A stretch of DNA of 64,000 nucleotides, taken from positions 434,001 through 498,000 of the forward strand of contig NZ_CP092074.1 in assembly GCF_024138715.1 (NCBI RefSeq). Direction: 5' to 3'. Shown one piece after another: positions 8,154-17,638 of the stretch. Origin of the DNA: Emticicia sp. 21SJ11W-3. Lineage in GTDB: Bacteria > Bacteroidota > Bacteroidia > Cytophagales > Spirosomataceae. Position 1 is the stretch's first letter. Every line of letters starts with the position of its first letter. The notes beneath the pieces were generated by a model, which did no database searches, was not told the origin of the DNA, and was given only the letters and a program-made list of their open reading frames with translations. The position numbers and the translations under genes are program-made.

Positions 8154-10736
8154 TCATCTACTCACATTCACCTTCTTCACCACAGCATTTCCGTTTTCTT
8201 GTTCCAAAACAATCAAATAGGTGCCAGTAGAAAAGCCGGTAAAATCAATGGTATGCGTATCCTGCTTAACAGTAGACTTACCAACCAATCGCCCTGCTGC
8301 ATCTATCAGTTTATAGGTAAACAGCCTGGCAGATTTCAGATAGACCTTATCAGCAGTCGGGTTGGGGTATAGTTGTATGTAAGGAGTATGTTCTTCATTG
8401 GCCAATAACACAGGTTGAAAAACAGCCGAGATAGGGCTCTCACACCCTTTATCAAACACCTTCACCTGATAACTGCCCAATTGAGTGAATTGGATTTTAG
8501 GGGTGGTTTGAGACAACTCACTGCCATTAAAATACCACTTGTTCCCACTTGACGCACTGGATACCAAACTATCATTCGATTGTTTAATACTAGGCTGCGG
8601 AATAACTACTTCGGTAATGGTTATGGCATTGGCCGACATCGCCGAGCAACCTTTGGTGTTGGTGACTTTTAGTTTGTATATGCCTGCGGAGGTGGGGGTA
8701 TAAGCTTCTTTGGTTGCCTCTGCAATGCCAGTATTATTTTTAAACCACAAATAGCTGTTTTCTTTGGCCGCAGTAGTTAAACTGACGGCTGCACCGGTAC
8801 AAATCTGGGTACCGGAAGGCGATAATATGGTGGGCGCCAGCGGCTTGGCATTTTTTCTGATTTCAAACAAATCTGTTGATGCCGAACATCCGGCATTATC
8901 AAAAACTTGTAGTATATATTTGTTTTCCTGGGTTACTACCAGCTTTGGTTCATTTGAAAAAGTATTGTCGGCAGAGGCCCAGATATAGCTGAATGGGGCA
9001 ATACCCCCGGTAATGACAGGCTCCAGCACGGTTGAATCTTGTTCGCAAAACTCTTTACTGCCTGTTATTGCCGTTATTTGCAGGTTAGATGTACTCACTA
9101 CGGTTATGGTAAACTTTAAACTGGGCGCACTCTGGCAGGTCTCATTATTGATGGTTTGCTGGCATACGGCACTATAACTGGTAGTGGCAGTTGGGGCAAC
9201 CCAAAGCGTATCACCCGTATCACCGGTAGACCAAACCACCTTGCCTTCGCAGCCCAGCGCTCTTAATGAGGTCTGCGTGCCCTGGCAAATGATTCTTTTA
9301 TCAGTTGTTACAAAAGGCGACGTTTCATTTACTATTTTCAGTGTTACCGATCTCGATAAGGCTTCGCAATTACCTTGCGGCACCTCCAGTCGGTAATTGC
9401 CATTAATAGAAGTGGTATAGGCACTGTCTGTGGCCGATGTTAAGGCAAAGTTGCCTCTGTACCACTGAATTGAAATATCTGTGAGAAGCGCCATGTGCTT
9501 AAACGAAACTTTGCCAAACGAAGCGCCAAGGTCTATGCTGCCGTTTTGGCAAAAAGTGGCGCTATTGCCTGTAATATCAAAAGACATTTTGCAGGGCGAA
9601 GCCGGAGCTGCGAGTTTGAAAACGAGAAAATTTGGAGAAGTATTGAACGTTGTGGCATTTTTTACTGCATTTACATACAAGCCAAAGTCTGATGCCTCAT
9701 GAATATCCTGAATGATATAGTGATTACGGTTGAAGTTTTTTGTCCAGAGGGTCTCATTGTTATAATTGAGCTTGAAAATGGCGTTATCTCTGACAACGAA
9801 AATCTTATCATCGCCCGAAACAGCAATTTTGCCGGAAGTATAATCAACGTTTTTCCATTGAAGCACACCTGATGAATTATACTTATACAGCCCTGTATTG
9901 GTGCTGAAAACACAGCCGTTATCAGATGTCCTCTCAAAATCGCTAATGGTTTCACCGGTTAAGGACTTTGTCCAGGTTGCATTGCCATTAGAAGAATTAA
10001 CCAGAACCACATAGCTGATATTTGTGGTGTTATTACGGGCTAAAACATAGAAAGATGCATCGGCAGAGGGCATAATCTGATAGCTGCCAAAGATACCGGT
10101 ATTTGACCAGGCCAGTGAGCCATTGGCGTTATATTTACGAACACCGTTTGAATAGGCCACAATCAACCCATCATCAGCATTGGTTTTCAGATCAGATATG
10201 TTTGAAATATCTGTTAATTCAATGGTCCATTCTTCACTGCCGTCACTTTTTATCCTCTTTATTTCAGTTACAGTCGTGTTGCTGACAAATCGGTTGGTTA
10301 ATAAATAGAATCCGTTTGACTGTGTTGGTGTGGCATTATGCACCTGGTAGCTGACATTTTTTTGCCAACTTAAATTGAGGTTATCATCATATTTTCTCAG
10401 GACCCTGTCCATCAGCAAAAATACAAGAACGCCACCATCCTGCGATGCACATTGAGTCATTACCGGAGCATTTGAAGAACCCCCTTCTGCGCTGATATAC
10501 TGGTCTTTTACAAATCCATCAGCATTAAACTTGCTGATACTTGCTGAGCCGCTGTTTGAATTCTGGTATTTGATTAGTGCAAATAAATGGCCAGACCCCT
10601 TGAAAGGTGAGATGCTGCCCCCTCTTGTACCTCCACGATAAGGTTCGGCCCATTCAACTGCCGGGGGTTGTTCCTGACTAAAACCGCAAAAGAAAGTCAG
10701 TAATAGCAAAAGCGTAGCGAGTAAATTCTTTTTCAT
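8154..10736 (-). CDS. Large secreted protein with T9SS C-terminal sorting domain
   Basis: The likely start is the ATG at 10736, giving 860 residues with a clean signal peptide (KKNLLATLLLLLTFFCGFSQ); an upstream ATG at 10829 would spoil it. Residues about 25-370 form a propeller-like repeat region (KYNANGSLAW, KYNSSGVLQW, GDDKIFVV units). Several Ig/PKD-like domains follow with paired cysteines (for example near CQGTQTSL and CEQDSTVLEP). A final sorting domain has LYPNPTADKVYL, a central YKLIDAAGRLV and ends GTYLIVLEQ...KKVNVSR. The PNP motif and this end are typical of type A T9SS cargo, exported through the outer membrane and anchored or released. It is a single gene. Probably a surface adhesin or matrix protein; no enzyme domain is seen. 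Confidence 0.85.
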   Translation of the reverse strand: MKKNLLATLLLLLTFFCGFSQEQPPAVEWAEPYRGGTRGGSISPFKGSGHLFALIKYQNSNSGSASISKFNADGFVKDQYISAEGGSSNAPVMTQCASQDGGVLVFLLMDRVLRKYDDNLNLSWQKNVSYQVHNATPTQSNGFYLLTNRFVSNTTVTEIKRIKSDGSEEWTIELTDISNISDLKTNADDGLIVAYSNGVRKYNANGSLAWSNTGIFGSYQIMPSADASFYVLARNNTTNISYVVLVNSSNGNATWTKSLTGETISDFERTSDNGCVFSTNTGLYKYNSSGVLQWKNVDYTSGKIAVSGDDKIFVVRDNAIFKLNYNNETLWTKNFNRNHYIIQDIHEASDFGLYVNAVKNATTFNTSPNFLVFKLAAPASPCKMSFDITGNSATFCQNGSIDLGASFGKVSFKHMALLTDISIQWYRGNFALTSATDSAYTTSINGNYRLEVPQGNCEALSRSVTLKIVNETSPFVTTDKRIICQGTQTSLRALGCEGKVVWSTGDTGDTLWVAPTATTSYSAVCQQTINNETCQSAPSLKFTITVVSTSNLQITAITGSKEFCEQDSTVLEPVITGGIAPFSYIWASADNTFSNEPKLVVTQENKYILQVFDNAGCSASTDLFEIRKNAKPLAPTILSPSGTQICTGAAVSLTTAAKENSYLWFKNNTGIAEATKEAYTPTSAGIYKLKVTNTKGCSAMSANAITITEVVIPQPSIKQSNDSLVSSASSGNKWYFNGSELSQTTPKIQFTQLGSYQVKVFDKGCESPISAVFQPVLLANEEHTPYIQLYPNPTADKVYLKSARLFTYKLIDAAGRLVGKSTVKQDTHTIDFTGFSTGTYLIVLEQENGNAVVKKVNVSR

Positions 10737-10902
10737 TTTTGAGACGTCGATGGATTCCGAAAAGTAATAGGATTTTGTTTGCAAAACAACATTTTGCCTG
10801 AAACCAAAAGGATAAATTAATGCCAGCAATAATTAAAAAAATATCTGGTATATTGTATGGCAGAAATCAGACTTCACCATTTAGAGATTAGACATTTAAT
10901 CC

Positions 10903-11556
10903 ATGACGGTATCAGTAAAACAATTAATTGACAGAGCAGACTACCAGGGTTTAAAAAGCGCGCTTTCTGCCAATCCGCAATTGGCAAACGAGGGCTTGCC
11001 TTACGACGAGCTGAATACAACCAGGGCACATCCGCTACACCGGATTTGCGATGGCGTTTTCATTGGCAAATATTTAGACCAGGAGGGTGTGGAAATGGCC
11101 AGACTTTTTCTGGAATATGGCGCTGATGTAAACGGAGGAGAATTAATAGAGAAAAAGGATAGCCCATTGATAGCCGCATCCAGCCTGCATGCCGATAAAA
11201 TAGCTTTGCTTTATATTGAAAACGATGCGGTAATAAACCATGCAGGTACTCATGGCGGTACGGCCTTACATTGGGCAGCCTGGTGCGGCCGGCCTTTAGT
11301 GGTAGAAAGGCTGATTCAAGCACAGGCAGAAATAAACAGGAGATGTATTGATTTTCAGTCGACACCGCTTTTCTGGGCTGTTCATGGCTTGTATAGTGGT
11401 AACAAGCAAAATATGGATAGTTACCTACGGTGTGTAAGCCTTTTACTTGAAGCCGGAGCAGACAAGTATATTCCCAACAGTGGCGGAAAAACAGTTTTTG
11501 ATTTGGTTGACGAAGAGGATAAAGCCTTGAGAGAATTGCTGAGTTTATTCATTTAA
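10903..11556 (+). CDS. Ankyrin-repeat protein
   Basis: This 217-residue cytoplasmic protein has no signal peptide and about five ankyrin repeats. Clear units include ARLFLEYGADVNGG, SPLIAASSLHADKIALLYIENDAVINHAG, GGTALHWAAWCGRPLVVERL (near residues 118-137) and CVSLLLEAGADKYIPNSGGKTVFDL. The ALHWAA and LLLEAGAD motifs are consensus-like. Such proteins act as binding scaffolds; the partner is unknown. It is a single gene on the plus strand convergent with the alcohol dehydrogenase gene, with which it shares a terminator hairpin starting at its stop codon. Confidence 0.85.
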   Translation: MTVSVKQLIDRADYQGLKSALSANPQLANEGLPYDELNTTRAHPLHRICDGVFIGKYLDQEGVEMARLFLEYGADVNGGELIEKKDSPLIAASSLHADKIALLYIENDAVINHAGTHGGTALHWAAWCGRPLVVERLIQAQAEINRRCIDFQSTPLFWAVHGLYSGNKQNMDSYLRCVSLLLEAGADKYIPNSGGKTVFDLVDEEDKALRELLSLFI

Positions 11557-11598
11557 AAAGCCTTTCAGCAGTAGATGTGTAACTGCTGAAAGGCTTTT
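11556..11598. terminator. Bidirectional terminator between ankyrin and alcohol dehydrogenase genes
   Basis: Perfect 17-bp arms at 11556-11572 and 11582-11598 flank a 9-nt loop; the arms start with AAAAGCC and end GGCTTTT, so each strand gives a stem followed by U residues. Confidence 0.85.
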
Positions 11599-11623
11599 GT
11601 TTTCGCTTAATTGACTTAGAATT

Positions 11624-12718
11624 TTAGTTCTTCAAAGAAGCCATATCAATTACAAACCGATACTTCACATCGCCTTTCAGCAAGCGCTCGTAAGCTTCAT
11701 TAATCTCATCCATTTTAATCATCTCAATATCGGCAACAATGTTATGTTGGCCACAGAAATCAAGCATTTCCTGGGTTTCGGCAATACCGCCAATCATTGA
11801 GCCGGCAAAGTTTCTACGGGCAGGTATCAGGCTGAATGCAGCCACAGGCAGCGGACGCTCAGGCGCACCTACCAAAGCCAGAGACCCGTCTACCTTCAAT
11901 AAACCCAGGTATTGGTTAATATCGTGTTCGGCAGAAACAGCATCCAAAACAAAGTGTAGCTTGCTTCTGTATTTGGCCATCTGCGCTTTGTCTTTCGACA
12001 ACACCACGTCATCGGCGCCCAGGCGTTTGGCATCTTCAATCTTAGATGTTGAGGTAGTAAAAACAATTACTTCTGCACCCATTGCTTTAGCCAGTTTTAC
12101 GGCCATGTGGCCCAGCCCGCCAATACCCACCACGCCTACTTTCTTGCCCGGCCCGACGTTCCAGTGTCTGAGTGGAGAATACGTGGTTATACCCGCGCAT
12201 AATAGCGGAGCAGTAGCGGCCAGGTCAAGGTTTTCAGGCACATGCAACACAAAAGATTCATCAACTACTATGCTTTCAGAATATCCACCAAAGGTGTGTG
12301 TGCCTAAATGTACATCAGGTGCGTTATAGGTGCCTGTATTTCCCTGTTCGCAGTATTGCTCCAACCCTTCCTTGCAATATTCGCAATCTCTGCAACTATC
12401 AACCATACAACCTACGGCAGCGTGGTCGCCCACTTTAAATTTGGTAACATGATTACCGACACTGACAACCTTTCCTACTATTTCATGCCCCGGAACGCAT
12501 GGATAAACCGTGCCGGGCCATTCGCTTCTGGCTGTGTGCAGGTCTGAATGACAAACGCCACAATATAATATTTCAATCTCAACGTCGTGCGGTTTAGGCG
12601 TTCTGCGTTTAATTTGTAGTTGGTCTAATCGTGCATCTGCGGCTAGCGTACCAAATGCTTTTACTTCTTTTGACGGAACAACTGTTGCGCCATCGGTTAC
12701 TGATTTTACGGATTCCAT
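11624..12718 (-). CDS. Zinc-dependent NAD(P) alcohol dehydrogenase (MDR family)
   Basis: The ATG at 12718 gives 364 residues; the frame is open further upstream to 12790, but the extension is unconvincing. The protein resembles YahK/cinnamyl-alcohol-dehydrogenase-type medium-chain dehydrogenases. It shows the catalytic zinc site CGVCHSDLH and GHEIVG, the four structural zinc cysteines in CRDCEYCKEGLEQYC, the Rossmann motif GIGGLGHMAVKLAKA and the substrate-domain tail. It should oxidise or reduce aldehydes and primary alcohols with NADP(H) in the cytoplasm. It is transcribed alone. The true physiological substrate cannot be told from sequence. Confidence 0.92.
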   Translation of the reverse strand: MESVKSVTDGATVVPSKEVKAFGTLAADARLDQLQIKRRTPKPHDVEIEILYCGVCHSDLHTARSEWPGTVYPCVPGHEIVGKVVSVGNHVTKFKVGDHAAVGCMVDSCRDCEYCKEGLEQYCEQGNTGTYNAPDVHLGTHTFGGYSESIVVDESFVLHVPENLDLAATAPLLCAGITTYSPLRHWNVGPGKKVGVVGIGGLGHMAVKLAKAMGAEVIVFTTSTSKIEDAKRLGADDVVLSKDKAQMAKYRSKLHFVLDAVSAEHDINQYLGLLKVDGSLALVGAPERPLPVAAFSLIPARRNFAGSMIGGIAETQEMLDFCGQHNIVADIEMIKMDEINEAYERLLKGDVKYRFVIDMASLKN

Positions 12719-12952
12719 GGATAAGTTTTTTATAGATGTATAAGTAAAGTATTCGTGCAGTATTCGCCCATTAGCTATAAAAACGGCCAATGTGCTATTG
12801 GAAATTTTACACGAAGTGTGTCTGGCACATTTTGCCTGCCTGATTAGAAAAAAGGAAAAGCAAAGTGCGGCATGGCCGGATTCCCTAATCGGGCAGCTGT
12901 CAGTTTAAACAACCATAGAGGGTCTGTTGTTTGGCCGAAAGGATTAAAATGT

Positions 12953-14329
12953 TTATTTCATATTATTCCCGAACAAACTGTTCCAGATTACATCATAAAC
13001 ATCGGTTGCAGCTATCTCTTCGGTTATTTTTTGATTACTTACCAGTACCGGATAAAACTCTTTTCCTATATCGAGCGTGCCGTGTGAGCCCTTGACAAGA
13101 CTGGCATCAAGCGGTATAACATCCATTCTGTATCTGAAGCCTGTTAGTTTACGAAGCAACTTGTAAGCGGCTCTTAATTTAATGAAAGGATTAGCCGGAT
13201 TCATAAACATCTCAACGGGGTCATAGCCCGGTTTGTTATGAATATCAACGCTGCGGGCAAAATCAGGGGCCAGTTTATCATCAAACCAGTAATAGTAGGT
13301 AAACCAGCTGTCGGCCTTGGCCATTAACACAAAATCACCGGCTCTTTTATGATTGATGTGGTATTTTTGTTTCTCCGCTTCATCCATTATCAGGGCAATG
13401 CCATCAATTTTAGATAGAATTTCTTTTACCCGTTCTTTCTGGCTTTCGTCATTAACGTACACGTGAGCAATCTGGTGGTCGGAAGCCGCAAAAGCTTTTG
13501 ACGCGCCGCAGTCCAGCAGTTCCAGCCCGCTTTCTACCCGTACAGAAAGTAATCCATGCTCGCGCAAGATTCTGTTGATGTGTATAGGATGGCTCACATT
13601 GTTGATACCGTACTCAGAAAGCAATATAACGTTAGCATTGCGTTGCTCATAGTAATTGACCAGCTCTTCTACGAGGCTATCAATTTCATGTAAATCTTTA
13701 GAGATTTTACCGAAATCAACACCGAATTTTTGCAGGCAATAATCTAAATGAGGCAGATAAATCAGCGTTAGCGTAGGGTCTTCGGTTCTGTCAACCTCCA
13801 ATGAGGCATCGGCAATCCATTTAGAACAATCAATGCTTGTATTAGGCCCCCAGAACTTAAACAATGGGAAGGTACCCAACTTGGCCTGTAGTTTATCTCT
13901 TAAGTCGGCAGGATAGGTGTAACAATCGGGTACTTTTACACCATCTGAATGATATTGCGGGCGAGGCGTAGCTGAAAAATCGGCTGATGAGTACATATTG
14001 TACCACCAGAACATCTTTGAAACCGTAAAGGCCGGATTTTTTCTTCTGGCAGCTTCCCATATTTTTTCAGACTGAACCAGTTTGTTAGATTGTTTCCAGA
14101 ACTTCATCTCACACGCATCGTGGTCATACCAGCCATTCCCTACAATACCGTGCACATCCGGGTTTTTACCGGTTATATAGCAGCTTTGCGCTGTGGTAGT
14201 AACCGCAGGGAAAGCCGGCTTAATATGCGTAAGCGTATTTTTTGCAATGAATTTCTGTAAAAACGGTGTGTGTTCACCAACGACACTGGTACTAAGGCCA
14301 ACTATATCAATAACTACAGTTTTTTGCAT
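12953..14329 (-). CDS. eboF: EboF: alkaline-phosphatase-superfamily nucleotide pyrophosphatase/phosphodiesterase-like protein
   Basis: This 458-residue protein is the last gene of the ebo cluster. It begins with VVIDIVGLS (metal-binding D8) and carries FPAVTTTAQ, where T44 aligns with the catalytic threonine of nucleotide pyrophosphatases/phosphodiesterases. LPHLDY, LLSEYGIN..HPIH and GSHGTLD supply the remaining metal-binding Asp and His residues. No signal peptide is visible, so it is probably cytoplasmic, unlike many NPP enzymes. It lies 22 bases after eboE in a tight minus-strand operon. Known ebo clusters end with such an AP-superfamily member; the substrate is not established. No intrinsic terminator of quality is seen after its stop. 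Confidence 0.85.
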   Translation of the reverse strand: MQKTVVIDIVGLSTSVVGEHTPFLQKFIAKNTLTHIKPAFPAVTTTAQSCYITGKNPDVHGIVGNGWYDHDACEMKFWKQSNKLVQSEKIWEAARRKNPAFTVSKMFWWYNMYSSADFSATPRPQYHSDGVKVPDCYTYPADLRDKLQAKLGTFPLFKFWGPNTSIDCSKWIADASLEVDRTEDPTLTLIYLPHLDYCLQKFGVDFGKISKDLHEIDSLVEELVNYYEQRNANVILLSEYGINNVSHPIHINRILREHGLLSVRVESGLELLDCGASKAFAASDHQIAHVYVNDESQKERVKEILSKIDGIALIMDEAEKQKYHINHKRAGDFVLMAKADSWFTYYYWFDDKLAPDFARSVDIHNKPGYDPVEMFMNPANPFIKLRAAYKLLRKLTGFRYRMDVIPLDASLVKGSHGTLDIGKEFYPVLVSNQKITEEIAATDVYDVIWNSLFGNNMK

Positions 14330-14351
14330 TTTAGTAGAATTTTAGAGCCTC

Positions 14352-15545
14352 TTATAATATTCCTTTTACCCAATTTAATTCCCTGATGATTGACTCGTTA
14401 AGCGGAGCCTGAAATTCCTTCGGCAAAACGCCCCAGGTGTAGGTCTCTACCTCGAGGTGGCTGGTAAATGGCTTTGCCTTATGCACACCAATGGTATTGA
14501 CAATATCAGATTGCGTAGAACCCAGCAAACCATACTGTTCTAAAAACAAAGGCACATGAAAATGTATGCGCCATGAGCTGATGCTGTTATCAAAGCCTGC
14601 AATGGCCTCACTTAAGTCGGGGTATTTTAAAAAGCTGCCGTCATGTCTTTGAGCAACAACCTGATGCAGATAAACGGGTTCGTTATACTGAGCAATTACG
14701 TCCAGTTTTTCCTGCGCTTGATCAGCGAAATCAACTTTCAGAGCCGAGCTTATTTGTATTTTTCCCACTTTTAGTTGCTCAGCCTCCATTTTTGCAATTA
14801 CATCCTTTGGCGCCTCAAAACCAACCGCAAAATGGCAAACATCATAGCAAAGCTGAATATGCGTTTTAATGGCCTCAATGGCTTGCCCGGGCAAAAAACC
14901 TTTGGCACCCAATTGCTCAATTCCGATCGGTAACAGATAGTTATTATACCAGCTAATGAACTCTTCAGAGTTTTCCAGAATCCCGTCGGGTTCCGGTTCA
15001 ATATCCAGATGAAGCGTTTTTCCGGTGCTTGCTTTTAATGCTATCAGCTCCTCAACTACCAAAATCATGTTTTTGGTAGCTTTAATGGTTGCTTCCTTTA
15101 GTGCAGCTTCGTTTAACCACCAGAACCGATAGGAGAGTGGTGAGGTAGATATACCGCCCTCTTCTAATGTGTCCGGCAATAATCGGGCAAGCAGATTAAA
15201 TAACCTTATGGTATAGTCCAGCCTTTCCTGTGTTGTCCAATCGGGTGCATGCACTTGGTCTTTTACTACTGTATGATGAAAGTTTCCGAACGGGAAACCG
15301 TTCATAGTAAAAACATAACAATTCTGTGCGGTCAACCAGTTTTGAAAGGTCTCAAAATTTTGTTCTGCTGATAAATCAATACTGGCCTGATTGGCTAGTC
15401 TTAAGCCTATACCCATAGGCGCATCGGGGCAAACCCCTGCCTTGATTTCGGGAATACTGCTTTGCAGAACCGCAAAATGTTCTTTCCAGTCTTCGCCAGG
15501 ATGAATATTGCTACAATAACTCAGGTGTCCGTATGGTGTTTTCAT
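14352..15545 (-). CDS. eboE: EboE: xylose-isomerase-like TIM-barrel metabolite-traffic protein
   Basis: This 397-residue protein is of the AP-endonuclease-2/xylose-isomerase-like TIM-barrel class. It starts YGHLSYCSNIHPGEDW, with a histidine and Cys in the first strand. Later come LHLDIEPEPDGILE (probable metal-binding Glu), QLCYDVCHFAVGFE (Asp, His) and IHFHVPLF near the C-terminus, as expected for metal ligands at the barrel mouth. It starts one base after the eboD stop, showing tight coupling. The family is named for the ebo cluster and is suggested to process or traffic a metabolite; no reaction is established. Confidence 0.88.
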   Translation of the reverse strand: MKTPYGHLSYCSNIHPGEDWKEHFAVLQSSIPEIKAGVCPDAPMGIGLRLANQASIDLSAEQNFETFQNWLTAQNCYVFTMNGFPFGNFHHTVVKDQVHAPDWTTQERLDYTIRLFNLLARLLPDTLEEGGISTSPLSYRFWWLNEAALKEATIKATKNMILVVEELIALKASTGKTLHLDIEPEPDGILENSEEFISWYNNYLLPIGIEQLGAKGFLPGQAIEAIKTHIQLCYDVCHFAVGFEAPKDVIAKMEAEQLKVGKIQISSALKVDFADQAQEKLDVIAQYNEPVYLHQVVAQRHDGSFLKYPDLSEAIAGFDNSISSWRIHFHVPLFLEQYGLLGSTQSDIVNTIGVHKAKPFTSHLEVETYTWGVLPKEFQAPLNESIIRELNWVKGIL

Positions 15546-15546
15546 T

Positions 15547-16695
15547 TTAATCGAGGGTTAATTTCAGGCGGTCAACGGCCAATTTCACTAAATCAAAATC
15601 CACCTCATGAATTTCTTTGCCCTTACCAAGCTTTTCTAATATGGTTATGGTCAGCCTTCCGCCCAGGTGTTCTCTGAATTCATTCAGCCCCTCCCATAAA
15701 TTCAGCTTGTCATTCGCTGCAAGCGAGTCGTGGTATAAGGTAAATCCAAGCGTCTTTAAAAGTCTGATAATGCGGTTGGCATCTTCTTCTGTTATCAGCC
15801 CAGACAACTGCGAATAAACAGAATCAAGCGCAATGCCAATAGCCACGGCTTCTCCGTGTCTTATTTCAAAATTACTCAGATATTCTAATTTATGCGCTGC
15901 CCAGTGCCCAAAATCTAAAGGCCTTGCCGAACCCATTTCGAATGGGTCACCACTTGAAATATGATTGGTATGCAGGGCAGCCGAACGAAAAATCTGTTCA
16001 TTCATCACATTCATCTCGCGGTTTGCCATTGCTTGTGCATGGGTCTCCAGCCACTCAAAAAAGGGCAGGTCTTTAATTAAAGCCACCTTCACGGCTTCAG
16101 ATATACCCGAACGCCAGTCGCGGTCTGAAAGAGAGGTTAAGAAGTTGGAATCATTAAATACCGCCACAGGAGGCGCAAAAGTACCGAGGAAATTCTTTTT
16201 GCCAAGAAAGTTGACACCGTTTTTAACACCCACGCCTGAATCGTTTTGCGATAGCACGGTGGTAGGTATCCGGATATGCTTTACGCCACGGTGTGCAATG
16301 CAGGAGGCGTAGCCTACCATGTCAAGAAATGCGCCACCGCCAATGGCTGCCACAAAAGAATGCCGGTCTATACCGTATTGATTGATAGCCAGCAGCACTT
16401 TGTCGAGATACTGGCTGTCGTTTTTAACTAATTCTCCGCCCGGTAAAACCAGTATTTCGTCTGCCAGGTCAATCTGGGTTTGGCCTTGAAAATACTGTTT
16501 GATTGATTCAGGCAAATACTGATGTTTTTCAGCAACACCGGCATCTATTAAAAACAATATTTTTTTCTGAAAACCGGGTTCGCCGAAGTTTGTAAGGAAA
16601 TTGATAAACGCTTTGTTTTCAGAAGAAAAAAGGTTTTGTGTGAAAATAATATTAAAAGAAAAAGGCACCTGAAAGGCCTGTTGAATTACATTCAT
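15547..16695 (-). CDS. eboD: EboD: 3-dehydroquinate-synthase-like sugar-phosphate cyclase
   Basis: The start is taken at the ATG at 16695 (382 residues); an upstream open frame to 16830 would overlap eboC and adds no family sequence. The protein is a member of the sugar-phosphate cyclase (AroB-like) superfamily. It shows VAAIGGGAFLDMVGYAS (NAD-binding), IPTTVLSQNDSGVGVKNGVN (the AroB-like D-S-x-V-G-x-K region) and a zinc-type HGEAVAIGI. True AroB carries KTGVN and longer domains, so this is the ebo-type paralogue, not the shikimate enzyme. It probably acts on a carbohydrate phosphate in the pathway served by the cluster. It is spaced 46 bases from eboC and one base from eboE. Confidence 0.88.
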   Translation of the reverse strand: MNVIQQAFQVPFSFNIIFTQNLFSSENKAFINFLTNFGEPGFQKKILFLIDAGVAEKHQYLPESIKQYFQGQTQIDLADEILVLPGGELVKNDSQYLDKVLLAINQYGIDRHSFVAAIGGGAFLDMVGYASCIAHRGVKHIRIPTTVLSQNDSGVGVKNGVNFLGKKNFLGTFAPPVAVFNDSNFLTSLSDRDWRSGISEAVKVALIKDLPFFEWLETHAQAMANREMNVMNEQIFRSAALHTNHISSGDPFEMGSARPLDFGHWAAHKLEYLSNFEIRHGEAVAIGIALDSVYSQLSGLITEEDANRIIRLLKTLGFTLYHDSLAANDKLNLWEGLNEFREHLGGRLTITILEKLGKGKEIHEVDFDLVKLAVDRLKLTLD

Positions 16696-16741
16696 TGGTA
16701 GATAAAATAAATAAAATCTAATAAAAAGGTAGCTGCCGGGG

Positions 16742-17623
16742 TTATGTAACTGCAAAAAACCTGGCCAGCCATATTGAAACAGGTAACAGGCAAAGCACTG
16801 CCAGCGCCAGCAAAATATTGCCCGAAACACTTACCCACGCTGCGTTCATGACTATTAACGACAGAACCCCTGCTTTTACTGCCTTGCCAATGTTGGGGCC
16901 AATCGGGTTTGCTATGGCTGCCAGCAATGGTTTGAATATCAGATAAATATGTAAAACCACAAATGCTGCTGCTACCGGAAGATTGTTTAATTGATACGAA
17001 AAATACAATTGGGCTGTACTTACCATAATATAAAGAAACGCAGCAAAGTATAAGGTGTTTTTATTACCACCATGCACTTCGCCCCGGCTAATCATTGTAA
17101 TTGCAGCAATGTAGCAAACCGGCAAAAGGCCGATAAACCACCACTGCTCAATAGAGCGCTCAATGATACTCATGCCCAGTATCAGATTACCGCCGCGGCA
17201 TAAACCCATATTTATAGGGCCGAAAAAGGAATGATGTTTGCCATATTTGTTATAAACCAGGGCACAAGCTGCAACTAAAGCCGCTATTATTGCACTAAGC
17301 GGGCTATTGAACCACGCCGCCAATACTCCGGAAATCAGCAGAAAGGAGCCATATATAACGGCATTGGTCTTGCTTATCTTTCCACTTGGAATCACTCTTT
17401 CAGGGCGTTCAATGCGGTCAAGTTCCAGGTCAAAAATATCGTTAAACACAATGCCGCCACCATAAAGACCCATAGTGGCCAGGCACAAAAACAAAACACC
17501 CGTGATATTTACGTCTTCATACGAAAAAGAAAATACAGCAATAGCAACCCCGGCCAGTATATCTGATACTGCCGTAATTACATTGGCGGGGCGGGTTATT
17601 TGTATGTAAGATTTAATATTCAA
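16742..17623 (-). CDS. eboC: EboC: UbiA family prenyltransferase-like membrane protein
   Basis: This 293-residue protein has eight or nine predicted membrane helices. The first aspartate-rich motif is NDIFDLELD at residues 61-69 (NDxxDxxxD, diphosphate and Mg binding), followed by RPERVIPSGKIS, as in UbiA enzymes. The second motif region (MGLCRGGNLILGM) lacks the usual second aspartate cluster, as far as I can see. UbiA enzymes attach prenyl chains to aromatic or glycerol acceptors in the membrane, so it is the likely lipid-linking step of the ebo pathway. It ends 46 bases before eboD and starts 15 bases after eboB. Confidence 0.9.
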   Translation of the reverse strand: MNIKSYIQITRPANVITAVSDILAGVAIAVFSFSYEDVNITGVLFLCLATMGLYGGGIVFNDIFDLELDRIERPERVIPSGKISKTNAVIYGSFLLISGVLAAWFNSPLSAIIAALVAACALVYNKYGKHHSFFGPINMGLCRGGNLILGMSIIERSIEQWWFIGLLPVCYIAAITMISRGEVHGGNKNTLYFAAFLYIMVSTAQLYFSYQLNNLPVAAAFVVLHIYLIFKPLLAAIANPIGPNIGKAVKAGVLSLIVMNAAWVSVSGNILLALAVLCLLPVSIWLARFFAVT

Positions 17624-17638
17624 GATACAAGCGGTTGT

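Noticed and set aside
12905-12935. Possible eboF terminator AAACAAC/GTTGTTT
   Set aside because: 7-bp AT-rich stem with a 12-base loop and no U tract on the minus strand.
15547-16695. Assignment of the AroB-like protein as the shikimate-pathway enzyme
   Set aside because: Its place between UbiA and the EboE barrel, and differences in the DSGVGVKNGVN region, favour EboD.
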